A stretch of 64,000 nt of DNA from an uncultured Opitutales bacterium (GCA_944389175.1 CALXLK010000008.1:1-64000), one strand, 5' to 3'. Shown: positions 36,312 through 45,780, counted from the first letter of the stretch. A program made the numbers and translations. Notes: a model not told the origin generated them from the letters alone.

Positions 36312-37674
36312 ATGGCTAAAAAAATCGCCGTCTAAGAGCGCGGTGGCGTTTTTCGGGGGATTTGCCTGCGATGAACGCCTCCTGTCGGCATGCCAGCTTC
36401 CGGGAATCGACGTGTGCATCTTGTACGACTATCGCAGCTTCGACATGCCGGTGGATTTTTCCGGGTATGAAAACGTCTACGTAGTCGGCTGGTCCTTCGG
36501 GGTGAAAGTCGCCGACGCGCTCTGCGCCGGGATGAAGAACGTAAAGTTGCGCACGGCCCTTTGCGGCACGGCGACTCCCATCGACGATAAATGCGGGATA
36601 CCGGCCAAAATTTTCGATTTGACTCTCCGCTCGTTCGACGAGCGGGCCTGTGAAAAATTTCTGCAGCGCGTGTGCGGGGCGGAGGCCGAAAATGCGGTTC
36701 TGATGTGCCGCCGAAGCGCCGTCGAGCTAAAAAACGAACTCACTTCCCTTGCCGATTTCTGCGCGAAAAATCCGCGCCAACTATCTAAGTGGGACTACGC
36801 CTTCGCCTGCCAGGACGACAAGATATTTTCGCCGGCGGCGCTTTCTTCGGCTTTCGAGAATGTTTGTCTTTGGACTGGCGCCCATCTGAATCCGCGCCTA
36901 TTTTCCTACGCCCTTTCCATTCCCCAGACGGGCGGGCGTTTTGCGGGCGCCTTTAAAAAGGCGGCTTCCAACTATGCAAAACATTCTGTCGTGCAGAAGA
37001 ACGTGGCTTTGTTTCTGCGCGAAAAACTCTCCTGCGAATTTCCCAACCGCAGATTTAAATGCGCGTTCGAATTCGGCTGCGGCACCGGGTTTTTATCGGC
37101 CCAGATAAAAAAATATATGGCCTGCGAGAGTTTCGTGCTCAACGACCTGAGCCTCGAGATGTGCCAAGGCGCGGCCGCCAGTCTTGGCGGCAGGTACAAT
37201 GCAGGGCCGATTTCTGAAATAGCGCTGGATTGTTCGCCCGATATAATATTGTCGGCCTCGTGCCTGCAATGGCTTGACGATAAGCCTGCGGTTTTTAAGA
37301 AGCTTTACAAGGCGGCCTCGCCGGGCGCGGTTTTGGCTGTGGGGTCTTTCGGCCCGGAAAATTTTGCGGAGTTTTCAAAATTCGGGCATTCGCCGATAAG
37401 CTACGATACTTTCGACGAGTTTTGCGCCCAGATTTCGGGGGCGGGCTTTAAAGTTGTATTCAGCCAGAACGACGTCTTCAGATTTCTGTTTAAAACCCCG
37501 CGCGATGTTCTCAGGCACGTTCGCGACACCGGCGTAAACGGCGCGAGCGCCGAGTTTTGGACGCCGCAGAGGCTGCGCGCCTTTGAAAAGGCCTATGTTC
37601 GGATGTATTCCGACTGCGGCGGTGTTCACCTGACGTACAACCCAATGTGCGCAATAGCAATTAAGGAGAAATGA
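36301..37674 (+). CDS. bioC: BioG-BioC fusion: pimeloyl-ACP methyl esterase plus malonyl-ACP methyltransferase
   Basis: 457 residues, two enzymes that open and close synthesis of the pimeloyl moiety. Residues about 1-205 match the BioG/DUF452 family: FFGGFACDERLL at the start, nucleophile Ser in VVGWSFGVKVA, and a late His in WTGAHLNPRL. Residues about 220-457 match BioC: SAM motif I FEFGCGTGFLSAQIKKYM, VLNDLSLEMC, ILSASCLQWLDD and the C-terminal LTYNPMCAI. BioC methylates malonyl-ACP so that it can be elongated. BioG removes the methyl ester at the end. The start is the ATG inside the bioF end (11 bp overlap). bioD follows after 1 bp. Confidence 0.9.
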   Translation: MKFKWLKKSPSKSAVAFFGGFACDERLLSACQLPGIDVCILYDYRSFDMPVDFSGYENVYVVGWSFGVKVADALCAGMKNVKLRTALCGTATPIDDKCGIPAKIFDLTLRSFDERACEKFLQRVCGAEAENAVLMCRRSAVELKNELTSLADFCAKNPRQLSKWDYAFACQDDKIFSPAALSSAFENVCLWTGAHLNPRLFSYALSIPQTGGRFAGAFKKAASNYAKHSVVQKNVALFLREKLSCEFPNRRFKCAFEFGCGTGFLSAQIKKYMACESFVLNDLSLEMCQGAAASLGGRYNAGPISEIALDCSPDIILSASCLQWLDDKPAVFKKLYKAASPGAVLAVGSFGPENFAEFSKFGHSPISYDTFDEFCAQISGAGFKVVFSQNDVFRFLFKTPRDVLRHVRDTGVNGASAEFWTPQRLRAFEKAYVRMYSDCGGVHLTYNPMCAIAIKEK

Positions 37675-37675
37675 T

Positions 37676-38311
37676 ATGGTTTATTTTGTAAGCGGAACTG
37701 ATACCGATGTGGGCAAGAGCGTCGCAACGGGATTTTTGGCCAAGAGGTTCGCGCAGTCGGGCGCGAAAGTGATTACGCAGAAACTGGCGCAGACGGGCTG
37801 CCAGGGCATTTCAATAGACATAATTACGCACAGGAAGATCATGGGAATCGATCTCCTCCCCGAAGACCGCACGGGCGTGACGTGCGCCGATGTGTTTGAC
37901 TTTCCCGCTTCGCCCCATCTGGCCGCAAAAATGCAAAACGCAAGCATAGACATACCCGCCATAGCCAGGCGAACCGAGGTCTTGGCCCAGCATTACGACG
38001 TAGTGCTCACGGAGGGCGTCGGCGGTCTTATGGTTCCCCTAAAGGACGATTTTTTGGTCATCGATTACATAAGCAAGTATTCCCTTGGCACATTTTTGGT
38101 GGTTTCCTCCAAGCTGGGAAGCCTAAACCATGCGCTGCTTTGCATAGAGGCGTGTTTGCGCAGAAACATATCCATAGCCGGCATAGTCTACAACACGTTC
38201 GCCAAGGCTCCCAAGGAAATCGAGGAATCCACCGCCGAATACATAAAGGGGTATCTTTCAAGGTACTCGCCGCACACGCAGTTTATAACAATGGGAAGGG
38301 TGGAGTTTTAA
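37676..38311 (+). CDS. bioD: Dethiobiotin synthetase
   Basis: 211 residues. It carboxylates DAPA and closes the ureido ring with ATP. The P-loop is GTDTDVGKSVATG (residues 7-19). The catalytic Lys is in ITQKLAQTG and EGVGGLMVPL is the Mg/DAPA loop. The usual threonine after the P-loop lysine is serine, which is functionally conservative. It completes bioBAF(GC)D and abuts the HAD phosphatase gene without a gap. Confidence 0.94.
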   Translation: MVYFVSGTDTDVGKSVATGFLAKRFAQSGAKVITQKLAQTGCQGISIDIITHRKIMGIDLLPEDRTGVTCADVFDFPASPHLAAKMQNASIDIPAIARRTEVLAQHYDVVLTEGVGGLMVPLKDDFLVIDYISKYSLGTFLVVSSKLGSLNHALLCIEACLRRNISIAGIVYNTFAKAPKEIEESTAEYIKGYLSRYSPHTQFITMGRVEF

Positions 38312-38989
38312 ATGGCCCCCTCGAAATTTAAAGGCGCGCTTTTTGATCTCGACGGCACTCTCGCCGACAATTATTCGGCGATACACCTGTGCACGTGCGA
38401 GGTATTCAAGCGCCACGGAATACCTGCGCCGACGCGCCAAAGAATAGTGTCGACTGTGGGCGGGTCAATACTGATAACGATGAAGCGCCTTTTGGCGGGG
38501 ACTCAATTTGCCGATAAGTATGAACAGGTGGCCTCGGAATATCTCGACATATACGACAATTTCGTATTCTGCGACTTGCGCGCGATGCCGTATTCCGGCG
38601 AAATACTCAAGGCGCTGAAGGCCGCGGGGATTAGGTTAGGCTGCTTTACCAACAAACAGGAGGAGGCCGCCGAGAAGGTGCTTGAGCGGCTCGGGTTGAG
38701 GGAGCACCTTGACTGCGTCGTCGCAACAACTTTACATTCGCCGCGCAAACCCGACCCCCGATACACGCAGATGGCGCTGAGGGCTCTGGGGGTGGAGGCT
38801 TCCGACGCCGTTTGCATAGGGGATTCCCCCTTCGACTACAAGGCGGCAGATTCCTGTTGCGTGGCGTGCGCGCTCGTTTCTACGGGAGGCGATTCGCGCG
38901 AGAGCCTCGTGGAAAACTGCCCGCGCGCAATCGGCGTTTACGATGATCTGCGCGCATTGGCAAAGGGAGTTTTTTCGGTCGAAATATAA
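38312..38989 (+). CDS. HAD superfamily hydrolase, phosphoglycolate phosphatase-like
   Basis: 225 residues. HAD motif I is ALFDLDGTLADN (nucleophile Asp12, acid Asp14). Motif II lies in GCFTNKQ and motif III/IV in RKPDPRY and CIGDSPFDYKAA. A helical cap between residues 20 and 90 places it in the Gph/PGMB subfamily. It begins immediately after the bioD stop and overlaps recD2 by one base. In this position it may repair or recycle a phosphorylated by-product, such as phosphoglycolate from DNA repair, but the substrate is a guess. Confidence 0.85.
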   Translation: MAPSKFKGALFDLDGTLADNYSAIHLCTCEVFKRHGIPAPTRQRIVSTVGGSILITMKRLLAGTQFADKYEQVASEYLDIYDNFVFCDLRAMPYSGEILKALKAAGIRLGCFTNKQEEAAEKVLERLGLREHLDCVVATTLHSPRKPDPRYTQMALRALGVEASDAVCIGDSPFDYKAADSCCVACALVSTGGDSRESLVENCPRAIGVYDDLRALAKGVFSVEI

Positions 38990-41166
38990 TGGCAGATGGC
39001 GGCAAAGTAAAAATATCGGGCGTCGTGGAGAGAATTGTCTTCTTCAACGAGGAGAATTTCTATTGCGTGGCCCAGATGCGCACCGCCGGCGAACCGAAAG
39101 CACAAAATATAACAATAACCGGCATAATGCCGTCGCTGCAGTGCGGCGAGACCATAGAGGCCGAGGGAGAGTGGGTGCGCCATTCATCCTTCGGCGACCA
39201 GTTCAAGGTCAAGTCTTTTCAATCGAGGCTTCCCTCTGGCGTCTACGGCATAGAAAAATTTTTGGGATCCGGCCTGATAGACGGCATAGGCCCGACGTAC
39301 GCCAAGCGCATAGTGGAGGCTTTCGGTGAAAAGACGCTGGAAGTCATAGATACCGACAGCGCCCGACTCTTGCAGGTGCGCGGCATTGGCAGGGAACGCC
39401 TTGCCCGCATACGGACTTCTTGGGAGGAGCAGAAGGGGTTGCGCGATATCGTCATAGCGCTGCGCGTTTACGGGATAGGAATGTCGCACTGCGTGCGCAT
39501 CATGAAGCGCTTCGGCGCCGACGCGCCCAGAATAGTCCGCCAAGATCCGTACAAGCTCGCGCGCGAAATAGACGGCATAGGCTTTAAGACAGCCGACATG
39601 ATAGCCCTAAACAGCGGATTTTCAAACGAGTCCAGGGAGCGCGTTTGCGCGGGCGTGCTGTACGCGCTGTCGGAGTGCGAGGAGGAGGGGGCGACTTGCG
39701 CGCTGGTCGGAGAACTCGTCGCGAGGGCCTCGTCGCTGCTTGAAGTCGATGCGGCAAAGTGCGCCGAGGCGGTCTCCGACTTGGCCAAGGAAGGTCTTAT
39801 AAAATATGTCGGGGAGGCCATCGTCCAGCGCGACGCGCTCGACTACGCCGAGCGCAGAATTGCAAACAATTTAAAGAGAATCGCGGTTGCGCCGTCGGCT
39901 CTGCCGCCCATAAAAGTCGACATTGCAGTCGATTGGGCGGTCAAGCGGGCGGGGTTTGAGTTCGCCCAGGAGCAGCGCGACGCCGTCGCCCAGGCACTCA
40001 GAAGCAAAATATGCGTCATTACCGGCGGCCCCGGCACCGGCAAGACGACCATTCTGCGCGCCCTTTGCGATATCCTGAAGGCAAAAAAAATCACTCCCGT
40101 GCTGGCGGCGCCTACCGGCAAGGCGGCCCAACGCATGGCCGAGAGCACCGGCTCCGAGGCAAAGACAATTCACAGGCTGCTCGGCTACGAGGACGGCAAA
40201 TTCGTTTACAACGAATACAAGAGCATTCCCGCAAAATTTGTGATAGTCGACGAGTCGTCGATGCTCGACACCAGGCTTGCCGCGTCGGTAATAGCCGCGG
40301 TTCCGAGTTCGGCGCACATGCTGTTCGTCGGCGATATCGACCAGTTGCCGAGCGTCGGGCCGGGCAATGTGCTGCGCGACATTATAGACAGCAACCGCTT
40401 CCCTGTCGTGCGGTTGAAGCGCATCTTCAGGCAGGGCAGCCGCAGCCAAATTGTTTCGGTGGCCCACGCCGTTCTCGACGGCGATTCGACCATGGCGGGC
40501 GTATCGTGCGCCAAGCTCGACTATGTAAATCCAGCGGACGATCTCGTCTTTATCCCCGCCGACACCCCGGAGGAGTGCATAGGCACTTGCGCGCGCCTTT
40601 TAAAGGAAAAAATCCCCCTGTGGTTTGGAATGGATTCCATATCTGACGTTCAAGTGCTTGCGCCCATGCACAAGGGGACCGCGGGCATAGCCAGCCTGAA
40701 CTTGTCGCTTAAGCAGCAGCTGAATGCAAATACCCAGCACCTCGTTTACGGAGGCACCACTTTTTCAGTCGGCGACAAGATTATGCAGACGCGCAACAAC
40801 TACGATCTTGACATTTTCAACGGCGACATGGGCAGGGTCACGGCGATTGCAAGCGACAAAGCTTCCCTGTTGGCAGTTTTTGACTCGCGCAAGATAGCAC
40901 TTTCAAAGTCGGATCTGGCCGATTTCCAGCAGGCCTACGCCATAAGCATCCACAAGTCGCAAGGCAGCGAATTCCCGATTGTCGTCATACCGCTTATGCG
41001 CCAACACTTTGTCATGCTTCAGCGCAACCTCTTGTACACGGCCATAACGCGTGGGCGCAAAAAAGTTTACGTAGTGGGCAACCAGAGCGCGTGGGCCGCG
41101 GCGGTGAAAAATTCGCGCAGCGCCGAACGCAGGACGTATTTAATTCCGAGACTTTTGTCTGTATGA
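38989..41166 (+). CDS. recD2: RecD-like DNA helicase (RecD2)
   Basis: 725 residues of the SF1B helicase family. The N-terminal region carries an OB-like part and helix-hairpin-helix DNA-binding motifs (IDGIGPTYAKRI, LQVRGIGRERLARI, YGIGMSHCVRIM). Walker A GGPGTGKTTIL is near residue 344-352 and Walker B is in VIVDESSMLD. GDIDQLPSVGPG and the terminal AYAISIHKSQGSEFP and YTAITRGRKKVY complete the helicase core. The long N-terminus without RecBC in the window points to the RecD2 class, a 5'-3' helicase linked to repair and replication-fork rescue. It overlaps the HAD gene by 1 bp and psd by 4 bp. Confidence 0.93.
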   Translation: MADGGKVKISGVVERIVFFNEENFYCVAQMRTAGEPKAQNITITGIMPSLQCGETIEAEGEWVRHSSFGDQFKVKSFQSRLPSGVYGIEKFLGSGLIDGIGPTYAKRIVEAFGEKTLEVIDTDSARLLQVRGIGRERLARIRTSWEEQKGLRDIVIALRVYGIGMSHCVRIMKRFGADAPRIVRQDPYKLAREIDGIGFKTADMIALNSGFSNESRERVCAGVLYALSECEEEGATCALVGELVARASSLLEVDAAKCAEAVSDLAKEGLIKYVGEAIVQRDALDYAERRIANNLKRIAVAPSALPPIKVDIAVDWAVKRAGFEFAQEQRDAVAQALRSKICVITGGPGTGKTTILRALCDILKAKKITPVLAAPTGKAAQRMAESTGSEAKTIHRLLGYEDGKFVYNEYKSIPAKFVIVDESSMLDTRLAASVIAAVPSSAHMLFVGDIDQLPSVGPGNVLRDIIDSNRFPVVRLKRIFRQGSRSQIVSVAHAVLDGDSTMAGVSCAKLDYVNPADDLVFIPADTPEECIGTCARLLKEKIPLWFGMDSISDVQVLAPMHKGTAGIASLNLSLKQQLNANTQHLVYGGTTFSVGDKIMQTRNNYDLDIFNGDMGRVTAIASDKASLLAVFDSRKIALSKSDLADFQQAYAISIHKSQGSEFPIVVIPLMRQHFVMLQRNLLYTAITRGRKKVYVVGNQSAWAAAVKNSRSAERRTYLIPRLLSV

Positions 41167-42053
41167 GCATAAAATTATACAACCTTATAACACGGGAAGA
41201 GATTTTCGAGCGCGTGCCCGCCGAGGCGTTCATGCGCTTTTTGTACGGCAATCCGGCGGGATCTCTGGCGCTTTGGGCGCTCTTTAAGAGGGCGCTGTTT
41301 TCAAAGATTTGCGGAGCGTGGGCGTCGTCTCCGTCCAGCAGGAGGGCGATAGCGGCATTTATTGAAAAAAACGGCATAGACATCTCGGACGTCCCGCAAA
41401 GCTCGTTCAAGAATTTTAACGAGTTTTTTACCAGGGCCCTAAAGCCCGGCGCGCGCGCCCCGCAGGAGCCTCTAAACGAAAACGCAATTTCCTTCCCGAG
41501 CGACGGGAGGCATCTGCTCGTGCGCGACGTGCGCTCGTGCGACGTTTTTTACGCCAAGGGCTCAAAATTTAACATATCCGCCTTCCTGGGCGACAAGTCT
41601 TTGGCGGAGACGTTCGACGGGGCCGATATGCTTATCTCGAGGCTTGCGCCGGTCGACTACCACCGCTTCCATTTCCCGATGTCGGGCGAAATAGCCGCGC
41701 GCAAATCAATAGCAGGAGACCTCTATTCTGTCAGCCCCATAGCCCTCGCGGGGCGGCTGTCCATACTTTGGCAGAACAAGCGCGTCTTAAACATGGTTCA
41801 GACGCCGAAATTCGGCTTCTACGCCTTCGTTGAAATCGGCGCCACGAACGTCGGTGGGATTGTCAATACCAGAAGGGTAGGCGATTTCGTCGCCCGCGGC
41901 GACGAGGCGGGATATTTTAACTTCGGCGGCTCGTGCATAATAACCATTTTGCCAAAAAGAAAAATAATTTGGGACCAGAGCCTTGAAAAAATGAGCTCAT
42001 CGGGCATTGAGTGCTACGCCAAGGCGGGCATGAAGGCTGGCGAGTTTGCATAG
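41163..42053 (+). CDS. psd: Phosphatidylserine decarboxylase
   Basis: 296 residues from the ATG of the ATGA overlap with recD2. It converts phosphatidylserine to phosphatidylethanolamine at the membrane. Psd is a self-cleaving pyruvoyl enzyme. The cleavage site here is FGGSC (Ser257), of the GGS type, instead of the LGST of E. coli. The catalytic histidine motif is APVDYHRFHFPMSG. FKNFNEFFTRALKPGAR is the N-terminal family block. The overall form, without an N-terminal membrane helix, resembles the chlamydial/clostridial Psd type. No pssA is in the window. Confidence 0.92.
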   Translation: MSIKLYNLITREEIFERVPAEAFMRFLYGNPAGSLALWALFKRALFSKICGAWASSPSSRRAIAAFIEKNGIDISDVPQSSFKNFNEFFTRALKPGARAPQEPLNENAISFPSDGRHLLVRDVRSCDVFYAKGSKFNISAFLGDKSLAETFDGADMLISRLAPVDYHRFHFPMSGEIAARKSIAGDLYSVSPIALAGRLSILWQNKRVLNMVQTPKFGFYAFVEIGATNVGGIVNTRRVGDFVARGDEAGYFNFGGSCIITILPKRKIIWDQSLEKMSSSGIECYAKAGMKAGEFA

Positions 42054-42268
42054 GGGAGAGCCATCGAACCGACCGGCGCAACATGGAGAATCCGCCGTTT
42101 TTTGTCAGCTTTGGCGAGTCTTGTTTTTTTGCGTTTTTTTTTGGTCGGCGAGGCGGCAAAACGTGCGGTCACGGCCGCGCGCATCAAAAGCGGTTCCCAT
42201 TTATGTTTGCCAGGCGCAAAATTTTGTGCAAACTGATCTTAGATTTAAAAATTTAATAAGGAAGATAG

Positions 42269-43126
42269 ATGAGGAAAACATTTACAATAGCCCTCTGCTA
42301 CGATTTTGACGGCACTCTTTCCCCGGCGAACATTCAGGAGTACGCCTTCATACCCCAGCTTCAGAAACAGCCCAAGGTTTTCTGGAACGAGACGTGCAAG
42401 CTGGCAAAAAAGCAGGACGCCGACGAAATTTTAGCCTACATGTATTTGATGTGCAACCAGGCTAAAAAGCTCGACATAAAAATCAGGCGCGACGATTTCC
42501 TCAGATTCGGCAAGAAAGTAAAGTTTTACAGCGGTTTGACTTCCCCCAACGGCAAGGATTGGTTTTCGACGATAAATTCCTACGGAGAGTCGCTCGGGGC
42601 GACCGTGCGCCACTACGTGATTTCATCGGGCATAAAGGAGATGATAGAGGGCACGTCAATAGCGTCGAATTTTCACAAGATATACGCCTCCAGCTTTATG
42701 TACGACATATACGGAGTTGCCATGTGGCCGGCGCAGGCGGTAAATTACACAACTAAAATGAACTATCTCTTTAGAATTAACAAGGGCATTTTCAACCTGC
42801 AGAAGTCAATAAACAACTACATGCCCGAAAAGCAGCGGCCCGTGCCTTTTAGCAGAATGATTTACTTTGGCGACGGGCTTACGGATATTCCGGCCATGAA
42901 GCTTGTAAAGACCCAGGGCGGCTATTCCATAGCAGTGCATAACGGTTCGGCGACAAACCGCAAGATTTCCGAAAAATTGCTAAATGAAAACCGCGTCGAT
43001 TTTACCGCAAAGGCCGATTACCGCCAGAATTCGGAACTCACTGCCCAGGTAAAGCGCGTAATAGACAAAATAGCAGCCGAGTATTACTTGGAACAAAAAG
43101 AGCAGGGGCAACTGCGCCGCAAATAG
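42269..43126 (+). CDS. HAD family phosphatase, uncharacterised
   Basis: 285 residues. Motif I CYDFDGTLSP (Asp12, Asp14) and motif IV IYFGDGLTDIPAM identify a HAD hydrolase. YVISSGIKEMIEG is motif II. A large insertion after motif I, including KQDADEILAYMY, and a C-terminal tail of charged helices separate it from phosphoserine phosphatase, though that is the nearest well-known relative. It stands alone with a possible AAGGAAG ribosome site before the ATG. The substrate is unknown. Confidence 0.82.
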   Translation: MRKTFTIALCYDFDGTLSPANIQEYAFIPQLQKQPKVFWNETCKLAKKQDADEILAYMYLMCNQAKKLDIKIRRDDFLRFGKKVKFYSGLTSPNGKDWFSTINSYGESLGATVRHYVISSGIKEMIEGTSIASNFHKIYASSFMYDIYGVAMWPAQAVNYTTKMNYLFRINKGIFNLQKSINNYMPEKQRPVPFSRMIYFGDGLTDIPAMKLVKTQGGYSIAVHNGSATNRKISEKLLNENRVDFTAKADYRQNSELTAQVKRVIDKIAAEYYLEQKEQGQLRRK

Positions 43127-43302
43127 AGCGCTTGTTATTCTCCCGCAAAACACCGCATCATCCCGGACAATTTTTTGAGGGGGAAAAAGCGTTTGCAAAT
43201 TTTTCGGCGGCGTTGCGGCGGCGCCGAAGGCCTACTTAGGTAGGCTATTGTTAGATATTTTCGTTGACAGGCGTTTTTCTCTTCCCAGTATCCGTCGACA
43301 CT

Positions 43303-44370
43303 ATGAAGAGATTAATAGCACTTGTCTTAACGTCGTTTTTTACCGTCTGCGCATGCGCGGAAAACATTTCGGTCGACCCGCTGGTGGGCTTTTACAAGGG
43401 GAAGCTTGAATGCGCAAAATACGGCTATCCGCTAAAGGGCGACAATACCGTCTACGCCGAAGTTTTTAGGGGGCCGCAAGGCTACAGGGTAAAGTTTCAG
43501 CCCGCCATTTTCGCCAGGGCTGAAACGTACGGCATGGCCGACAATCTCAAGGCCTCCGGCGGAAAAATACTGCTCTCGAAAGTCGGCGGCGGCGAAAAGT
43601 TCAAGGATTTCCAGGGGTCGATTACCCCGGAAGAAATAGATGTAAAGCTAGCCTACATGGGGTCGGAGGCGCGCATGAAGCTCGAAAGGATAAATGTGGA
43701 ATCGCCGACGATGGGTCTAAAGGCTCCCGAAGGGGCCCTCGTGCTCTTTGACGGCAAGGATTTAAGCAACTTTTGGGGCGTGTGCGGCGGAAAGAAAATA
43801 AAGCCGAATTGGACGGTCAACCCCGACGCCTCAATGACTATTGCGCAGGAAAAAAATTCGAAGGGGAAGAAATTGCGCTACGTCGACTTGGAGTCGAAAC
43901 AGACATTCGGCAAACTTGTAATGCACCTGGAATTCAAGTTTCCCTGCCAGTATGAAAAGCTCAGACAAGCGCGCAGCAACAGCGGCGTAATTTTCGGTGG
44001 GCTCTACGAACTTCAGATTTTGGATTCCTTTGGCGCCGAGGGCGCGTGGGACGAATGCGGTTCCGTCTACAGACAGGTTCCTCCAATGGTAAATGCATGC
44101 ATTGAACCGGGGAAATGGCAGACCTACGACATAGAATTTACCCCGGCCGTTTACGACGGCAAAAAACTTGTCAGCCTTCCGAAAGTCTCGGCATGGATAA
44201 ACGGCATTCAGGTTCAAAAAGATACACCTTTTAAGTATCCTACGCACATGCAGCCAGTCCAGGGCGCAAAATTCGACCAGTCAAAACACGCAGAAAAAGT
44301 CTTTATAAAGCTTCAAGACCACACCGATCCGATTTCTTTTAGAAATATCTGGGTGAAGCCTCTGAAGTAG
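43303..44370 (+). CDS. Secreted DUF1080 (3-keto-disaccharide hydrolase-like) protein
   Basis: 355 residues. The N-terminus MKRLIALVLTSFFTVCACA is a signal peptide with probable cleavage before ENISVD. Residues about 30-140 form an unassigned domain. From LVLFDGKDLSNFWG (about residue 146) the chain follows the DUF1080 pattern, a concanavalin-like fold: LEFKFP, ARSNSGVIFGGLYELQILDSFG, ECGSVYRQVPP, and GKWQTYDIEFTP. This domain is very common in Verrucomicrobiota and Planctomycetota, and characterised members hydrolyse 3-keto-glycosides. The sugar substrate is unknown. A PEP-CTERM gene follows about 100 bp downstream. Confidence 0.85.
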   Translation: MKRLIALVLTSFFTVCACAENISVDPLVGFYKGKLECAKYGYPLKGDNTVYAEVFRGPQGYRVKFQPAIFARAETYGMADNLKASGGKILLSKVGGGEKFKDFQGSITPEEIDVKLAYMGSEARMKLERINVESPTMGLKAPEGALVLFDGKDLSNFWGVCGGKKIKPNWTVNPDASMTIAQEKNSKGKKLRYVDLESKQTFGKLVMHLEFKFPCQYEKLRQARSNSGVIFGGLYELQILDSFGAEGAWDECGSVYRQVPPMVNACIEPGKWQTYDIEFTPAVYDGKKLVSLPKVSAWINGIQVQKDTPFKYPTHMQPVQGAKFDQSKHAEKVFIKLQDHTDPISFRNIWVKPLK

Positions 44371-44471
44371 TATGGCGTAGTGCTCAATTGAAGTTTTTTT
44401 GTTTTTTTTGCCTTTTTTTTGTAAAACTGCTTGACTTGTGGCAGCCCATCTTTAATTTTCATTGTGAACCT

Positions 44472-45758
44472 ATGAAGTTGCCTATGAATAATAAATCTGT
44501 TTTTTATAACCGCGGATGCCCCTTCGGTATCAAAGGCGCCGTTGCATTTTCGGCGTTTTTGGCTGCAACCGCGATAGCGTATGGTCAAAATCTTTGGCCG
44601 CGTACACTCACAGAAAGCGTTACGGGAGTAATGGAAAGGGTCGACTACACTATAGCCGCGCCCGATTTGGTGCTCACCCACAAATACGACGCCGCCAGGC
44701 ACTATAACGCGACGATAAATCTCAACGGGTATTCGGCGACATTCCTGGCTGATGTCCATACGTCGAGTCCGTCAACTGATTTCTTCGGCTTTGCCGGAGC
44801 TACATTTAAAGGGACAGGTCCTGATAATGTTCTCGACATAGGCATTGTTGAGGGATCTGACCCCATATGGATACTTGAATCCGGATTTACCGTTGACAAT
44901 GCCACGGTGAACATGGATTTAGGTACGGGTTCCAAATATCACCACGGCACTTTCACCGTAAACGTGGTTAACAACGGCGTGTTAAACTGGACGAACGCCA
45001 CCCCGGCTGTAGGGAAGAGCCTGATTTTGACAATAGGCAACGGTGCGGGCGACAACGCGCATGCAAGTATTTCGTATGCTGAGCAGGCATGGAATAACGC
45101 TTCCAATAAGATTACCGTTAACGGAGGCTCGTTTAATTTCAATGTCAAGAGCGGGCGCATGCAGTTTGCTGAGATGACGGTCAATTCCCTCTCGGCAGAT
45201 TCCTACATCGATTCGGGTTTGGGCATAAATAAAGACGGCGTTTTGGAGATAGCCAAGGATGTAGACCACAAGATAATAATGGGCGCCAATTTGGTGTTCT
45301 ACGACAACGCTACATACAGAAGCTACATAAGCGACGTAGTCGTATTAAAGACCGGGTATGCCAGAATAGAAATAGCCGCATCTGCAAAGTCTATGAACAT
45401 GGATTTGCACGCCGACCATACTTTTAGTATGGTTCAGGTTAATGGGACTCACGCCCAAATGAACTTGAACTTGAATGGCAGCGTGCTGACGTTCGAGTCG
45501 TTGGATTTTACCAAGCTGGACATAGTTATCGAAGATTTCGAGAACGGTTTGTTCCGCTGGAAAGATGGAACGGGATATGACGCTTCAAAAATATCGGCTA
45601 CGTGGAACGGCCAGATTCTCGACGATATAGAGGCCGTTCTAAATGAAAAAGACGGGTACACGTACCTGTTTTCTGCGACAGTGCCAGAGCCCGCCGAGGT
45701 GGCGGCCGTATTTGCGGCGCTGGCGCTGGCATTTGCGCTGTATCGCAGGCGCAAGTAG
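44472..45758 (+). CDS. PEP-CTERM sorted surface protein
   Basis: 428 residues, with a beta-rich body of Asn/Thr/Gly-containing strands like a beta-helix or autotransporter passenger. The C-terminus reads VPEPAEVAAVFAALALAFAL then YRRRK, the classic PEP-CTERM tripartite signal (PEP motif, membrane helix, basic tail) recognised by an exosortase. The N-terminus has a signal-like hydrophobic stretch, AVAFSAFLAATAIAYGQ, with cleavage probable after AYG. The start is uncertain: ATGs at 44472 and 44484 both fit. Its function is unknown, but export and surface attachment or EPS association are expected. No exosortase gene is in the window. Confidence 0.82.
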   Translation: MKLPMNNKSVFYNRGCPFGIKGAVAFSAFLAATAIAYGQNLWPRTLTESVTGVMERVDYTIAAPDLVLTHKYDAARHYNATINLNGYSATFLADVHTSSPSTDFFGFAGATFKGTGPDNVLDIGIVEGSDPIWILESGFTVDNATVNMDLGTGSKYHHGTFTVNVVNNGVLNWTNATPAVGKSLILTIGNGAGDNAHASISYAEQAWNNASNKITVNGGSFNFNVKSGRMQFAEMTVNSLSADSYIDSGLGINKDGVLEIAKDVDHKIIMGANLVFYDNATYRSYISDVVVLKTGYARIEIAASAKSMNMDLHADHTFSMVQVNGTHAQMNLNLNGSVLTFESLDFTKLDIVIEDFENGLFRWKDGTGYDASKISATWNGQILDDIEAVLNEKDGYTYLFSATVPEPAEVAAVFAALALAFALYRRRK

Positions 45759-45780
45759 TTGCGGCGGTATCAGTAGCTTC

